Shown: positions 26,032 through 36,016, counted from the stretch's first letter. The stretch is 64,000 nt of DNA from Oryzomicrobium terrae (GCF_008274805.1 NZ_CP022579.1:1302001-1366000), one strand, 5' to 3'. Numbers and translations: made by a program. The notes: a model not told the origin generated them from the letters alone.

Positions 26032-28160
26032 CCGCCACTTCCTCGGTGTCCGCTGCCCCCGTTCCCTGCAACGCTGGTGCCACCCCGCTGCGTGTGCGCG
26101 ATCTGTCGGTGGGCTTTGCCACCGCCGGCCGGGTCCTCACCGCCGTGGACCAGGTTTCTTTCGACTTGGTGCCCGGCGAAACCCTGGCCCTGCTGGGGGA
26201 GTCCGGTTGCGGCAAGTCGGCCACGGCCCTGGCATTGCTGCGCTTGCTGCCGGAAGCCGGGCGCATCCTGGGGGGGCGGGTCGAGTTGAACGGCGACGAG
26301 TTGCTGAGCTTGCCCCAGGAGCGCCTGCGCGAGGTGCGCGGCAACCGGCTGGCGATGATCTTCCAGGAGCCCGCCACCAGCCTCAACCCGGTACTCACCG
26401 TGGGCCAGCAGATCGGCGAGGTGCTGGCCCGCCACCGCGACCTCACCGGCGAGCCTGCCCGCGCCCGGGCCGAAGCGCTGCTGCGGCAGGTAGGTATTTC
26501 CGACCCGGCCGGGCGGCTGGCGGTCTATCCTTTCCAGCTGTCCGGCGGCATGAAGCAGCGGGTGATGATTGCCATTGCCCTGGCCGCCGAGCCGCGCTTC
26601 CTGCTGGCCGACGAGCCGACTACGGCATTGGACGTGACCATCCAGGCCCAGATCCTCGACTTGCTGCGGGAGCTCCAGGCTAAACAGGGTATGGGCATGT
26701 TGCTCATCACCCACGATCTGGGAGTGGTGGCCGAGGTGGCCCATCGAGTCGGCGTGATGTATGCCGGCCAGTTGATCGAAATCGGCCGGCGCGACGATTT
26801 CTTTCGCCGTCCCGCCCATCCCTATACCCGGGCCTTGTTCGCTGCCCTGCCCGATGTGGCCCAGCGCGGCCAACGTCTGCTTGCTCTGCCTGGCCAGGTG
26901 CCAACCCTGGCGCGCATGCCCGCCGGTTGCCGTTTCGCCCCACGCTGCCCCCGGGCCTTTGCCCGGTGCTCGGCGGAGGCCCCGGCCTGGTGGCCGGTGG
27001 ACGCGGAGAGCGCGCCGGACGATGGCGCTGCGCAACGGGTGCGCTGCCATCTGTTCGACCCCGCCGAGGCGGCCGATCCCCTGGGCCGAGGGCGGGCAAT
27101 CGCGCCGTCTGCCGCCCCAAGCCCGGCCGCCGTGGTGCCGGTCAGTCCGGCCCCGGAGGCGCCTCTGTTGGTGGTGGACGATCTGCGGGTGCATTTCCCC
27201 ATCCGCCGTGGCCTGTTCAAGCGCACCGTGGGGTGGGTCAAGGCGGTGGACGGTGTCTCCCTGCACCTGGCCCGGGGGCGCACCCTGGCCCTGGTCGGGG
27301 AATCGGGCTGCGGCAAGACCACCGTCGGCAAGGGCATCCTGCGCCTGCTCATGCCTACCGGCGGCAGCGTGCAGCTGGCCGGGCGCACCGTCCCCGAGCG
27401 CGGGCGTCAGGCGTTGGCGGACTTTCGCCGTCAGATGCAGATGGTCTTCCAGGACCCGTTCGCCTCGCTCAACCCACACCTCACCGTCGGCGCCATCCTG
27501 CTCGAAGGCATGACGGCCCTGGGCGTGGTTGTCCGGGGGGCCAGCGCCGCCCAGCGGAACCAGGCGGTGGCCGCGCTGCTCGACCAGGTTGGTCTGCCGG
27601 CGGAAGCGGCGCACCGCTACCCCCACGAATTTTCCGGCGGCCAGCGCCAGCGTATCGCCATCGCCCGGGCCCTGGCGGTACAGCCCGACCTACTCATTTG
27701 TGACGAGCCGACCTCGGCTCTGGATGTGTCGGTGCAGGCCCAGATCCTCAATCTCCTGGCCGACCTGCAAGGGCGCCTGGGCTTGGCCTACCTGTTCATC
27801 ACCCATAACTTCGCCGTGGTCGAGTACCTGGCCCACGAGGTGGCGGTGATGTACCTGGGGCGGATTGTCGAGCGGGGGACGGTGGAAGAGGTGCTGCGCG
27901 ACCCGCAACATCCCTACACCCGGGCACTGCTGGCGGCAGTGCCCCGAGTGGCGGGAAATACGGTGGAAGAGGGGGGGGCTACCTCGGCGCCAGCCCTGGC
28001 CCTGTCGGGCGAAACGCCGTCGCCGGCCAGCCCGCCTCAGGGGTGTCATTTCCAGCCACGCTGCCCCCTGGCCGATGCCGCCTGCCGGGTGCGTTATCCA
28101 GACGAGACCCATCTGTCGCCGACCCGGGTGGTGCGTTGCCACCGCCTGGCCAAGCCGTGA
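26028..28160 (+). CDS. Dual-domain peptide ABC transporter ATPase (YejF-like)
   Basis: A 710-aa protein with two complete ABC ATPase modules in one chain (DppD-DppF fusion type). Module 1 (about 15-330) has Walker [11 protein letters not shown], signature LSGGMKQRV and Walker [12 protein letters not shown]. Module 2 (about 375-700) has Walker [14 protein letters not shown], signature FSGGQRQR and Walker [11 protein letters not shown]. Each ends with the oligopeptide-transporter Cys motif ([25 protein letters not shown]). It starts with a four-base ATGA overlap with the permease stop. Confidence 0.94.
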   Translation: MTATSSVSAAPVPCNAGATPLRVRDLSVGFATAGRVLTAVDQVSFDLVPGETLALLGESGCGKSATALALLRLLPEAGRILGGRVELNGDELLSLPQERLREVRGNRLAMIFQEPATSLNPVLTVGQQIGEVLARHRDLTGEPARARAEALLRQVGISDPAGRLAVYPFQLSGGMKQRVMIAIALAAEPRFLLADEPTTALDVTIQAQILDLLRELQAKQGMGMLLITHDLGVVAEVAHRVGVMYAGQLIEIGRRDDFFRRPAHPYTRALFAALPDVAQRGQRLLALPGQVPTLARMPAGCRFAPRCPRAFARCSAEAPAWWPVDAESAPDDGAAQRVRCHLFDPAEAADPLGRGRAIAPSAAPSPAAVVPVSPAPEAPLLVVDDLRVHFPIRRGLFKRTVGWVKAVDGVSLHLARGRTLALVGESGCGKTTVGKGILRLLMPTGGSVQLAGRTVPERGRQALADFRRQMQMVFQDPFASLNPHLTVGAILLEGMTALGVVVRGASAAQRNQAVAALLDQVGLPAEAAHRYPHEFSGGQRQRIAIARALAVQPDLLICDEPTSALDVSVQAQILNLLADLQGRLGLAYLFITHNFAVVEYLAHEVAVMYLGRIVERGTVEEVLRDPQHPYTRALLAAVPRVAGNTVEEGGATSAPALALSGETPSPASPPQGCHFQPRCPLADAACRVRYPDETHLSPTRVVRCHRLAKP

Positions 28161-28338
28161 ACGGGGCTGCTTGGCGATAGTCCAGGCGGACTATTTGCGC
28201 CAGGGGAGGGGATCGCTACAGTCCAGTTACCGTGTCGTTTCTTCCGTTATGGCTGCCCTGATGATGGCAGGGCCAAGCCGGATTCCGGACGTGGCTTCAT
28301 GGCATCTTCATCCGGATAGAGGCTGATCAGCCCCGGGC

Positions 28339-28382
28339 GAAAAAGGCAAAAGGCGCGTTACGACGCGCCTTTTGCCTTTTTC
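28339..28382. terminator. Bidirectional terminator
   Basis: A perfect 20-bp stem (28339-28358 with 28363-28382) around TACG, with A and T runs on both sides. It lies between the convergent ABC ATPase gene and mltD, so it can stop transcription from both. Confidence 0.93.
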
Positions 28383-28403
28383 GTAGCGGTATTGCTGCCG
28401 CTG

Positions 28404-30194
28404 TTAGTCGTTGCGGGCCACCTGGATGGTCAGCGTCTGGCCCGGTTTGATGCCTTGGGCCGAAAGCTTGTTCCAGCGTTGCAGATCGCCCTGATCCACC
28501 TTGAAGCGCTTGGCGATGGAGGCCAGGGTATCGCCGCGGCGGATGGTGTAACGGGCGATGCGCGGGGCGCTGGCCTTGGCGGCCACGGCCTTGCTGTCGC
28601 TAGCCTTGGCGGTGGTCTTGTCGGCCTTGCCCGATTTTTCCAAGACCACGGTCGTCCGCTCGGGAGCGGCCTTGCCGCCCAGGGTCAGGGTGGTGCCCAG
28701 GGCGACCTTGTCGTTCTTCAGGCCGTTGAGCTTCTTCAACTCGGCCAGGGGGATGTCGTAGCGCTTGGCAATGGAAAAGAGGGTCTCGCCCTTGCCGACC
28801 TTGTGGCTGCGCGGTGCGGCGGTGCTGGCCGTCGTGGCCGGGGTGGGGGCGGCTGCCGGTATGGCCGGTACCGGGGCAACCATTTCCGGCAGCGCAGCCA
28901 GGGTGGTGCCGGTACGCATCGGCACCAGCAGGGTGGCGCCGTTGGGCACCTTGGCCTTGGGAGCGTAGCCGTTGATGGTCTTGATTTCGACCACCGAAAG
29001 GCCGTACTGCATGGCGACCTTTTCCAGCTTTTCGTTGCGCTGCAGGACATGAGTGCCCCAGGATGAGAGCGGCTTGTCGTGGGATTCGAGGTTGGCCAGG
29101 AAGGTCTCCACCTTGTCCGACGGAATCACCAGATGGGCTTCGCCCTTGATCACCGGCCGGTTGTGGGCCGGGTTGAGGGCAACGAATTCCTGCACCGGCA
29201 TTTCTGCCAGCTTGGCCGCCACCTTGACGTCGATGTCGGCCGGTTTGGGGATGGTGGCGAAGTAGGGCGTGTTGGGCAGGGCCGGCACGTCGAGCTGGGC
29301 CAGTAGGCGTGGGCTGGAGAAGATGTTCTTGAGCGCCTGGAGCTTGGGGACGTAGTTGCGCGTCTCCGCCGGCATGGTCAGGCTCTCGTAATCAGTCGGC
29401 AGGCCCTTGGCCCGGTTCTTGGCCATGGCCCGCTGCACGGCGCCTTCACCCCAGTTGTAGGAGGCCAGGGCCAGGTGCCAGTCGCCCTGCATCTCGTAGA
29501 GGTTCTGCAGGTAGTCCAGGGCAGCGCTGGTGGAGGCGACGATGTCGCGGCGCTTGTCCACCCACCAGTTCTGTTCCAGCTTGTAGTTCTTGCCGGTGGA
29601 GGGGATGAACTGCCACAGGCCTACGGCATGGCTGCGCGAATAGGCCATCGGGTTGTAGGCGCTTTCCACCATGGGCAGGAAGGCCAGTTCGGTGGGCATG
29701 CCGCGCCGTTCTACTTCCTCGACGATGTAGTGAAGGTAGCGGCGGCTGCGCTCGACCATGCGGCGAAGGTAGTCCGGCCGGTTGAGGTACCAGGACTGGT
29801 TCTGCTCCACCAACTCATTGCTCAGGGTGGGCATGGCGTAGCCGTTGCGGATGCGCTCCCAGAGATCATTGGGGGAAGCCGTCAGATCGATCGTGCGGGG
29901 CAGGTCGACGGGGGCCGCCACTTCCTGAATCTGCAAGCCGTTTTCCGTCATGGCGGCGGGGGCTTCGGTCTGTGCCGGTTTGTTTTCTGCGGTGGGGACG
30001 GTGACTGCCCAGGCCGAAGGCGGGCGGCGTTCGACGCTCGATGCTGCCGGAGCGGTATCGTAGCCGTTAAGGGATGGAGCGAAGGAGAGGCGGAGGGGGG
30101 CGTCGGGTGCGGTGGTTTCAGCCCCGACGGGGGCGGCGGCCAGGCTGCAGCCAAGGAAGAGGGTCAGTAGGCAGGGATGTGGGAAATTCCGCAT
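28404..30194 (-). CDS. mltD: Membrane-bound lytic murein transglycosylase D with LysM repeats
   Basis: A 596-aa exported enzyme that cleaves the MurNAc-GlcNAc bond of peptidoglycan to form 1,6-anhydro ends. A signal peptide (LLTLFLGCSLAAAPVGA) starts the protein. The SLT domain (about 135-260) has catalytic Glu in PMVESAYNP, then GLWQFIPSTGKNY and LASYNWGEGAVQRA. Three LysM peptidoglycan-binding modules follow at about 405-455, 480-525 and 548-594 (RGDTLASIAKRFKVDQGDL is the last). I chose ATG 30194 because it begins the signal peptide. No lipobox Cys is evident at the cleavage region. Confidence 0.93.
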   Translation of the reverse strand: MRNFPHPCLLTLFLGCSLAAAPVGAETTAPDAPLRLSFAPSLNGYDTAPAASSVERRPPSAWAVTVPTAENKPAQTEAPAAMTENGLQIQEVAAPVDLPRTIDLTASPNDLWERIRNGYAMPTLSNELVEQNQSWYLNRPDYLRRMVERSRRYLHYIVEEVERRGMPTELAFLPMVESAYNPMAYSRSHAVGLWQFIPSTGKNYKLEQNWWVDKRRDIVASTSAALDYLQNLYEMQGDWHLALASYNWGEGAVQRAMAKNRAKGLPTDYESLTMPAETRNYVPKLQALKNIFSSPRLLAQLDVPALPNTPYFATIPKPADIDVKVAAKLAEMPVQEFVALNPAHNRPVIKGEAHLVIPSDKVETFLANLESHDKPLSSWGTHVLQRNEKLEKVAMQYGLSVVEIKTINGYAPKAKVPNGATLLVPMRTGTTLAALPEMVAPVPAIPAAAPTPATTASTAAPRSHKVGKGETLFSIAKRYDIPLAELKKLNGLKNDKVALGTTLTLGGKAAPERTTVVLEKSGKADKTTAKASDSKAVAAKASAPRIARYTIRRGDTLASIAKRFKVDQGDLQRWNKLSAQGIKPGQTLTIQVARND

Positions 30195-30420
30195 CGGTGA
30201 TTCTCGCTGAGTGGTCCCCGTGCCCCGGATGGGGTACGGAGGGGCCCACCCCCGCGTCGCTCGCCGGGGCACGCCGTATCAATCGTCGCAGGACACCGGC
30301 GCAGGGTACAAAGTACCGAAGCGGCCGGGCCGTCCGGATCGGACGTCACAAAACCTAAAGATTATAAAAGCCTTCGGCCAAGAAAACCTGACAGGCTGTC
30401 CGGTCTTACTGGGCAGGGGG

Positions 30421-31224
30421 CTAGCCGGGCAGGGGGAGCGTGGGCTCAAGGGCTTGCCAGACGGCCGTTAAGGCATGGGCGGCCCCCAGTTTGATCGGAT
30501 AGTCCACCAGAGATGAAAGGGGGGTGATGCCTGGATTGATTTCCACCGTGGGAATGCCGTTGGTAATGGCCCAAAGCAACGGTTCGGCAATGTAGGGAAA
30601 GGCGCTTGAGGTGCCGATTGAGACGACCAGGTCGAACCCTTCGTCCATGGCGTCGGCCAGAGTGGTCATTGCCTTCATTGGTAAGGCCTCGCCGAACAGG
30701 ACGACATCCGGGCGTAGGGCCGAGAAGCAGCGCGGGCAACTGGGCGGAATCGCCAGATCCTCGTAGCTGGGAACACTGGCCCGGTAGCTGCAGCGCACGC
30801 AGCGTAGACGGTGCAGGGTGCCGTGGACTTCCACCAGGTTGCGCGAGCCGGCGGCGCGGTGAAAACCGTCGATGTTCTGGGTGAACATCAGCAAGTAGGG
30901 CAGCTTCTGTTCCAGGGCCGCGAGAACGTGGTGGGCAACGTTCGGCAAGGCTTGGCGGCAGGTCCGTTCGATCTGGATGAGGTACTTCCAGGTGATTTCC
31001 GGCCGGTTCTCCAACATTTCCCCCGACAGGGCTTCTTCGATTGGGATGCCGTCGCTGGTCAGCTCCCCGTCGTACAAGCCTCCCACGCCCCGGTAGGTAG
31101 GTAAGCCGGAATCTGCCGAGATACCAGCGCCAGTGATGACCAGCACCCGGTTAGAGGTGCGCAGCAGGGCGGCAAGGGCGCCAATCGGGGCGTCAGGGGA
31201 AAGGGAAGGATGGGCGGGGGGCAT
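30421..31224 (-). CDS. Sir2-family NAD-dependent protein deacetylase/deacylase
   Basis: A 267-aa sirtuin that removes acyl groups from lysine using NAD. Rossmann motif GAGISADSGLPTYRG, then TQNIDGFHRAAG, catalytic His in VEVHGTLHRLRC, and a four-Cys zinc site (CVRC and CPRC) are all intact. GTSSAFPYIAEP and the Asn/Glu-binding end (IPTVEINPG) follow. I chose the ATG at 31224 because the 39 upstream codons run into the region before the tRNA terminator. GAGA lies nine bases upstream. Confidence 0.92.
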   Translation of the reverse strand: MPPAHPSLSPDAPIGALAALLRTSNRVLVITGAGISADSGLPTYRGVGGLYDGELTSDGIPIEEALSGEMLENRPEITWKYLIQIERTCRQALPNVAHHVLAALEQKLPYLLMFTQNIDGFHRAAGSRNLVEVHGTLHRLRCVRCSYRASVPSYEDLAIPPSCPRCFSALRPDVVLFGEALPMKAMTTLADAMDEGFDLVVSIGTSSAFPYIAEPLLWAITNGIPTVEINPGITPLSSLVDYPIKLGAAHALTAVWQALEPTLPLPG

Positions 31225-31340
31225 GGAGAAATCTCTCGTCGGCGCAACTGTCGCGAGGGCCTCCCGTTTGCTGTAGCAGCACCACAACAGCAAGGCAGTC
31301 GGTGTTCTAGCAAAACTGGAAAAAGGGAGGGTAGAAAACA

Positions 31341-31365
31341 AAAAACCGGCACAAGGCCGGTTTTT
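31341..31365 (-). terminator. Terminator of tRNA cassette 1
   Basis: Perfect 10-bp stem (31341-31350 with 31356-31365) ending in T on the minus strand, 10 bases after tRNA-Asp. Confidence 0.9.
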
Positions 31366-31374
31366 CTTAACTTC

Positions 31375-31451
31375 TGGCGGAGCGGACGGGACTCGAACCC
31401 GCGACCCCCGGCGTGACAGGCCGGTATTCTAACCAACTGAACTACCGCTCC
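31375..31451 (-). tRNA. tRNA-Asp(GUC), copy 2 (cassette 1)
   Basis: 77 bases, encoded CCA, anticodon GUC, identical to the copies at 16531 and 31856. Last gene of the Ala-Glu-Asp cassette 1. Confidence 0.97.
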
Positions 31452-31467
31452 ACACGGTAAAACTGCT

Positions 31468-31487
31468 GTTTCCAATCGCTTGGAAAC
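31468..31487 (-). other. Hairpin in the Glu-Asp tRNA spacer of cassette 1
   Basis: GTTTCCAA (31468-31475) pairs perfectly with TTGGAAAC (31480-31487) around TCGC. No T run follows on the minus strand, so it is more likely a processing element than a terminator. Confidence 0.6.
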
Positions 31488-31517
31488 GATGACTGCCTTG
31501 ACAGCCACCAGTGTAGG

Positions 31518-31593
31518 TGGCGTCCCCACGGGGATTCGAACCCCGGTTATCGCCGTGAAAGGGCGGTGTCCTAGGCCTCTAGACGATGGGGAC
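31518..31593 (-). tRNA. tRNA-Glu(UUC), cassette 1
   Basis: 76 bases, encoded CCA; the anticodon loop in CCTTTCACGG gives UUC. Identical to the cassette 2 copy at 32014. The acceptor GTCCCCA pairs with TGGGGAC. Confidence 0.97.
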
Positions 31594-31599
31594 CCGGTT

Positions 31600-31675
<76 letters not shown>

Positions 31676-31690
31676 AACCGATGGATCGAG

Positions 31691-31719
31691 ATGATAGAGA
31701 AGCTGTGTTCCTTTGTAAA
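31691..31719 (-). promoter_or_regulatory. Promoter of tRNA cassette 1
   Basis: On the minus strand TTTACA (complement of 31714-31719) and TATCAT (complement of 31691-31696) with a 17-base spacer, 15 bases before tRNA-Ala. Confidence 0.7.
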
Positions 31720-31825
31720 GGGGTTTTGCGAAAAAATCTCGCATTTCCCAGCTTCTATCATTTCAATCTGTAAAAGAACAAGTTTTCTCGTCTAAAAATC
31801 GCTTGGCGGGCGATTTTTGGGGAGA

Positions 31826-31846
31826 AAAAACCGGCCGAAGCCGGTT
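31826..31846 (-). terminator. Terminator of tRNA cassette 2
   Basis: Stem AACCGGC/GCCGGTT (31829-31835 with 31840-31846), four-base loop, followed on the minus strand by a run of T. It separates the two cassettes into independent transcripts. Confidence 0.85.
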
Positions 31847-31855
31847 GGATGTTTC

Positions 31856-31932
31856 TGGCGGAGCGGACGGGACTCGAACCCGCGACCCCCGGCGTGACAG
31901 GCCGGTATTCTAACCAACTGAACTACCGCTCC
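31856..31932 (-). tRNA. tRNA-Asp(GUC), copy 3 (cassette 2)
   Basis: 77 bases, identical to the other two copies in the window. The 17 bases just upstream of it on the minus strand are also shared with cassette 1. Confidence 0.97.
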
Positions 31933-31981
31933 ACACGGTAAAACTGCTTTTGCCCGAAATTAGATGCTTTGGACAAAATTT

Positions 31982-32006
31982 AAGGGGTTGTCACTGACAA
32001 CCCCTT
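31982..32006 (-). other. Hairpin in the Glu-Asp tRNA spacer of cassette 2
   Basis: AAGGGGTTGTC (31982-31992) pairs perfectly with GACAACCCCTT (31996-32006) around a three-base loop. It is unrelated in sequence to the cassette 1 hairpin but sits in the same spacer. Confidence 0.6.
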
Positions 32007-32013
32007 GAGTAGG

Positions 32014-32089
32014 TGGCGTCCCCACGGGGATTCGAACCCCGGTTATCGCCGTGAAAGGGCGGTGTCCTAGGCCTCTAGACGATGGGGAC
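32014..32089 (-). tRNA. tRNA-Glu(UUC), cassette 2
   Basis: 76 bases, identical to the cassette 1 copy, anticodon UUC, encoded CCA. Confidence 0.97.
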
Positions 32090-32104
32090 CCGTTTCTTCA
32101 GTTT

Positions 32105-32180
<76 letters not shown>

Positions 32181-32196
32181 GACCGAAGAAGCGCGC

Positions 32197-32225
32197 ATTC
32201 TAGTGAGGCGATTGGAGGGTGTCAA
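32197..32225 (-). promoter_or_regulatory. Promoter of tRNA cassette 2
   Basis: Consensus TTGACA (complement of 32220-32225) and TAGAAT (complement of 32197-32202) with a 17-base spacer, 16 bases before tRNA-Ala. Stronger than the cassette 1 promoter. Confidence 0.85.
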
Positions 32226-32270
32226 TACCCTTGGCGGCTTTTTCTTGAATGCGCGCTGTTCGTCGGCGCG

Positions 32271-33665
32271 TTAAGCGCCCAGTAGCCGCTCAATACGGGC
32301 CATGACGGTTGCCCGGTCGAACAGGGTGACTACCGCATCCACCGACGGTGTCTGGGTCTGGCCGGTGAGGGCCAGACGCAGCGGCATGGCCAGCTTGGGC
32401 ATTTTGGCACCGTGAGCGGCGACGACTTCCTTGATCAGGGCGCCGACGGCTGCAGTGGTCCATTCCACACCGGCACAGCGGCCGAGAAAATCCGCCAGGA
32501 TGGGACGGGTCTCCTCAGTGAGATGCTGGGCCTTCAGCTCCTCGGCCGGGGCGGGCGCCAGATAGAGTCCCTCGCAGGCGTCCGTCAGTTCGACCAGGGT
32601 TTGCACGCGCTCCTTGTACAGGGCGATGATCGCTTCCAGTGTCGGCACCGGCGCCGGAGTCACTCCCCGGGCAGCAAGCATGGGGGCGACCAGATCTGCC
32701 AAGCGGCCGTTGTCGGCCTGCTTGATGTAGTGGGCGTTGAGCCAGAGCAGTTTTTGCGTGTTGAATTGGGCAGCAGACGGGGTGATGTGGTCCAGGTCGA
32801 ACCATTGCACCAGTTGCTCGCGGCTGAACACCTCGTCGTCGCCATGGGACCAGCCCAAGCGAGCCAGGTAGTTGATGACCGCTTCGGGCAGGAAACCGTC
32901 TTCGGCGTACTGCATCACCGATACGGCGCCGTGGCGTTTGGACAGTTTTTGCCCGTCATCGCCAAGAATCATCGACAGGTGGGCGTATTCCGGCACCGGG
33001 GCGCCCAGGGCCTGGAGAATGTTGATCTGGCGTGGTGTGTTGTTGACGTGGTCGTCGCCGCGGATGACGTGGCTGATGCGCATGTCCCAGTCGTCCACCA
33101 CCACGCAGAAGTTGTAGGTGGGGGTGCCGTCACCGCGGGCGATGATCAGGTCGTCGAGTTCTTCATTGGCGAATTCGATCCGCCCTTTGACCAAGTCATT
33201 CCATGCAACCACGCCTTGGCGCGGGTTCTTGAAACGCACGACCGGAGTGACGCCCTCCGGCGTAGCTGGCAGGGCTTTGCCCTCCTCGGGCCGCCAGCGG
33301 CCGTCGTAGCGGGGCTTTTCGCCCCGGGCCCGCTGCTCTTCGCGGAGCCGGTCGAGCTCTTCTGGGGTGGTGTAGCAGTAATAGGCTTTGCCGGCCGCCA
33401 GCATTTGCTGAATCACTTCCTTGTAGCGGTCCATGCGGCGCATTTGATAGAACGGCCCCTCGTCATGGCCCAGATCCAGCCAGGCCATGCCGTCGAGAAT
33501 GGCTTGCACGGCTTCCGGGGTGGAGCGGGCCACGTCCGTATCCTCGATGCGCAGGATGAACTGACCACTGTGGCGGCGGGCATAGGCCCAGGAAAACAGG
33601 GCCGTACGGGCGCCACCGATATGCAGGAAACCAGTGGGTGATGGGGCAAAGCGGGTGCGGATCAT
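32271..33665 (-). CDS. gltX: Glutamate--tRNA ligase
   Basis: A 464-aa class I aminoacyl-tRNA synthetase that charges tRNA-Glu. The HIGH motif appears as [16 protein letters not shown] near residues 7-22 and the KMSKS motif as [12 protein letters not shown] near residue 240. The start ATG 33665 ([10 protein letters not shown]) is the family start; 11 upstream codons in frame are not conserved. It is directly upstream of the cassettes carrying its substrate tRNA-Glu on the same strand, but they have their own promoter. Confidence 0.97.
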   Translation of the reverse strand: MIRTRFAPSPTGFLHIGGARTALFSWAYARRHSGQFILRIEDTDVARSTPEAVQAILDGMAWLDLGHDEGPFYQMRRMDRYKEVIQQMLAAGKAYYCYTTPEELDRLREEQRARGEKPRYDGRWRPEEGKALPATPEGVTPVVRFKNPRQGVVAWNDLVKGRIEFANEELDDLIIARGDGTPTYNFCVVVDDWDMRISHVIRGDDHVNNTPRQINILQALGAPVPEYAHLSMILGDDGQKLSKRHGAVSVMQYAEDGFLPEAVINYLARLGWSHGDDEVFSREQLVQWFDLDHITPSAAQFNTQKLLWLNAHYIKQADNGRLADLVAPMLAARGVTPAPVPTLEAIIALYKERVQTLVELTDACEGLYLAPAPAEELKAQHLTEETRPILADFLGRCAGVEWTTAAVGALIKEVVAAHGAKMPKLAMPLRLALTGQTQTPSVDAVVTLFDRATVMARIERLLGA

Positions 33666-33719
33666 GGAATTCGGTGAAGTGGGGGAAAAGTCCAACATTG
33701 TAATGGATGCAGAAAGTGT

Positions 33720-33748
33720 TTGACCGGTACTAAAGCTTATGTTTAAAT
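33720..33748 (+). promoter_or_regulatory. Candidate promoter of tRNA-Val(CAC)
   Basis: TTGACC at 33720-33725 and TTAAAT at 33743-33748 with a 17-base spacer. The tRNA starts about 55 bases downstream. Confidence 0.5.
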
Positions 33749-33802
33749 GCGCGCCTCACAACGACGCAGCAAGCAACAGCGCAGCGACGAAGTGCAACGG
33801 TT

Positions 33803-33879
33803 GGGTGGTTAGCTCAGTTGGTATGAGCGTTGCCTTCACACGGCAAAGGTCACAGGTTCGAGCCCTGTACCACCCACCA
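33803..33879 (+). tRNA. tRNA-Val(CAC)
   Basis: 77 bases, encoded CCA; the anticodon loop TTCACAC gives CAC (codon GUG). The acceptor GGGTGGT pairs with ACCACCC. It stands alone, unlike the tRNA-Val(UAC) near hupB. Confidence 0.95.
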
Positions 33880-33890
33880 GAAAATTCAAA

Positions 33891-33918
33891 AAAGCCCGGC
33901 TTAGCCGGGCTTTTTTTT
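33891..33918 (+). terminator. Terminator of tRNA-Val(CAC)
   Basis: Perfect 10-bp stem AAAGCCCGGC/GCCGGGCTTT (33891-33900 with 33904-33913), TTA loop, then more T. Confidence 0.93.
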
Positions 33919-34001
33919 ATTTCTGCTTTGTTTTCCTTCACCTACATTTGGTTAGGTCAGTACTGTCCAGTACCATCCCGGCCTGGCAAAAGAGACTGTA
34001 A

Positions 34002-34027
34002 GAAAAGGGGCGAGGACGCCCCTTTTC
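34002..34027 (-). terminator. Terminator of the dnaQ operon
   Basis: Perfect 11-bp stem GAAAAGGGGCG/CGCCCCTTTTC (34002-34012 with 34017-34027), four-base loop, then TTA on the minus strand. It lies 15 bases after dnaQ. Confidence 0.8.
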
Positions 34028-34042
34028 AGCATCTGCCACCGT

Positions 34043-34765
34043 TCAGCTAGCCTCAGGGGCAGGATGGGGGAGCCACAGACATTTCCCCTTGCTTTCCTTG
34101 TCGATCGCCGCCAACACGGTGGCGTGGGCCTGATTTTCATCATCACTGGCGCTGATTACCCGCAACGGCGGGCGCGGGCCTTGCTGGATTTCAATGACCG
34201 TGTCTTCCTGCTCCGGGGGGGGGCTGTCCAGTTCCATGACGAGGCTTTCCTGGCCTCGGGTCATGGATAAATAGACGTCGGCCAAGATCTCCGCATCGAG
34301 CAAGGCGCCGTGCAGGGTGCGGTTGGAGTTGTCGACGCCGTAGCGCTCGCACAGGGCATCCAGGTTGTTGCGCTTGCCCGGATGCAGATCTTTGGCCATG
34401 CGCAGCGTGTCGAGGATGCCGCCGGCGATCTTGGTCACCGGCGGCAGGCCCACCAGCGAGAATTCGTGGTTGAGGAAGCCGACGTCGAAGGGCGCGTTGT
34501 GGATGATCAGCTCGGCCCCGGCGAGAAAGTCCGCCAGCTCGTGGGCGATTTCCTTGAACTTCGGCTTGTCGGCGAGGAAATCCAGGGTGATGCCGTGGAC
34601 CGCCATGGCGCCGGCGTCGATGTCCCGTTCGGGGTGAACGTAGCGGTGCAGGTGGCGACCGGTGAGGCGGCGGTTGACCATTTCCACCCCAGCAACTTCG
34701 ATCAGCCGGTGGCCTTGGCGCACTTCCAGGCCGGTGGTTTCGGTATCGAGGATGATCTGGCGCAT
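34043..34765 (-). CDS. dnaQ: DNA polymerase III epsilon subunit (proofreading 3'-5' exonuclease)
   Basis: A 240-aa DEDDh exonuclease of the replicative polymerase core. ExoI is LDTETTGLE (residues 6-14), ExoII is IHNAPFDVGFLNHEF (about 93-107), and ExoIII is HGALLDAEILADVYL (about 158-172) with the catalytic His. The C-terminal tail from about 185 should bind the polymerase alpha subunit. It follows rnhA on the same strand with three bases between them. In E. coli dnaQ and rnhA are instead divergent. Confidence 0.96.
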   Translation of the reverse strand: MRQIILDTETTGLEVRQGHRLIEVAGVEMVNRRLTGRHLHRYVHPERDIDAGAMAVHGITLDFLADKPKFKEIAHELADFLAGAELIIHNAPFDVGFLNHEFSLVGLPPVTKIAGGILDTLRMAKDLHPGKRNNLDALCERYGVDNSNRTLHGALLDAEILADVYLSMTRGQESLVMELDSPPPEQEDTVIEIQQGPRPPLRVISASDDENQAHATVLAAIDKESKGKCLWLPHPAPEAS

Positions 34766-34768
34766 GGT

Positions 34769-35230
34769 TTAGTGCCCCCGGACTGCTGCTTGCAATTCGT
34801 CGATGCCGCGGTTGGCCAGGGCGTCGGCCTTCTCATTGCCCGCATTGCCGGCGTGGCCCTTGACCCACAGCCATTCCACCTTGTGCTGGGCGGCCAGCTG
34901 GTCAAGCCGCTGCCACAGGTCGGCGTTTTTTACAGGCTTCTTGTCCGAGGTCTTCCAGCCGTTGCGCTTCCAGCCGTGGATCCAGCTGGAGATGCCTTGC
35001 TGCACGTATTTCGAGTCGGTATGCACACGCACCGACACGGGCCGTTTCAGGGCAGTCAGAGCTTCGATGACCGCAGTCAATTCCATACGGTTGTTGGTGG
35101 TGTCCGGCTCGCCGCCCCAAAGTTCTTTCTGATGGCTGCCGGAAATAAGCCAGGCGCCCCAGCCGCCAGGGCCGGGATTGCCGCGGCAGGCGCCGTCGGC
35201 ATAGATTTCAACGATATTTTCAGTGCTCAT
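34769..35230 (-). CDS. rnhA: Ribonuclease HI
   Basis: A 153-aa nuclease that cuts RNA in RNA-DNA hybrids. The four catalytic acidic residues are present: Asp in [16 protein letters not shown] (residue 10), Glu in [13 protein letters not shown], Asp in [12 protein letters not shown], and Asp in [10 protein letters not shown]. The basic handle region ([20 protein letters not shown]) is intact. Its start overlaps the end of the methyltransferase gene by 11 bases. Confidence 0.97.
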   Translation of the reverse strand: MSTENIVEIYADGACRGNPGPGGWGAWLISGSHQKELWGGEPDTTNNRMELTAVIEALTALKRPVSVRVHTDSKYVQQGISSWIHGWKRNGWKTSDKKPVKNADLWQRLDQLAAQHKVEWLWVKGHAGNAGNEKADALANRGIDELQAAVRGH

Positions 35231-35957
35231 TACGGTGAGTCAATAAACGACGGTTTTTCTGGGCGATGGGGGCCAGGGCCTTGGCCCGCCGCGGCGTGCT
35301 GCGCCAGGCGGGCTGGATCAGGCGCATGCCGGCCACCCGCTTTACGGCGCGCACCATATAGACGCCGCCGGCGAAACCCCACCAGCGGTCCCCGGCCAGC
35401 TCCATGAAGCGGCAACGGGAAAAGGAGCGCTCCTGGCGCAGGGGCGGGGCGTAGCAGCCGAAGTTGCCGCGATTCACTTCAAAACCGAGCAGCTGCAGCC
35501 AGTCCTTGAGGCGTTGCACCGAAAGGTAGCGGCCGTTCCAGGGAAAGCGGTTGCGCTGTCGCGCCAGGGCACGCCGCGCGCCCCATAGTGACAGTGGGTT
35601 GAAGCCGACCACCACTACCTGGCCTTCGGGGATCAGGATGCGTTCGACTTCGCGGAGGATTTGGTGCGGGTCTTCAGCGAATTCCAGCACGTGGGGCAGG
35701 ATCACCAGGTCGATGCTGCCCGTGGCAAAGGGTAATTCACGGAAATCGCAGGCTACGTCGATGCGCCCCGCTTCTCCGGTATAGAGACGTAGGGGAATGC
35801 GGCTGCCGGACAGGAAGTCGCATTCCGGCAGTCCCAGCTGAAGCGCATGGAAACCAAAAATGTCTCCTACCGCCTGTTCGACCTTGGTTTGCTCCCAACC
35901 CAGGACGTACTTGCCCTGAGGAGTGGAGAGCCAGTCCTGCAGACCCGGGATCGACAT
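35220..35957 (-). CDS. SAM-dependent methyltransferase (YafS-like)
   Basis: A 245-aa class I methyltransferase of unknown substrate. The core (about 60-150) includes the acidic strand end [21 protein letters not shown], then [22 protein letters not shown] and [20 protein letters not shown]. This pattern and its position beside rnhA and opposite gloB match the yafS gene of enterobacteria. I used ATG 35957 ([15 protein letters not shown]); an upstream in-frame ATG would add 26 residues overlapping the divergent gloB leader. First gene of the yafS-rnhA-dnaQ operon. Confidence 0.86.
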   Translation of the reverse strand: MSIPGLQDWLSTPQGKYVLGWEQTKVEQAVGDIFGFHALQLGLPECDFLSGSRIPLRLYTGEAGRIDVACDFRELPFATGSIDLVILPHVLEFAEDPHQILREVERILIPEGQVVVVGFNPLSLWGARRALARQRNRFPWNGRYLSVQRLKDWLQLLGFEVNRGNFGCYAPPLRQERSFSRCRFMELAGDRWWGFAGGVYMVRAVKRVAGMRLIQPAWRSTPRRAKALAPIAQKNRRLLTHRNEH

Positions 35958-36016
35958 GCTGTATGAGAAATTGACAGAAAGGGCAGAGGGTGGGGAAATC
36001 GCGGGATGGAGGATCG

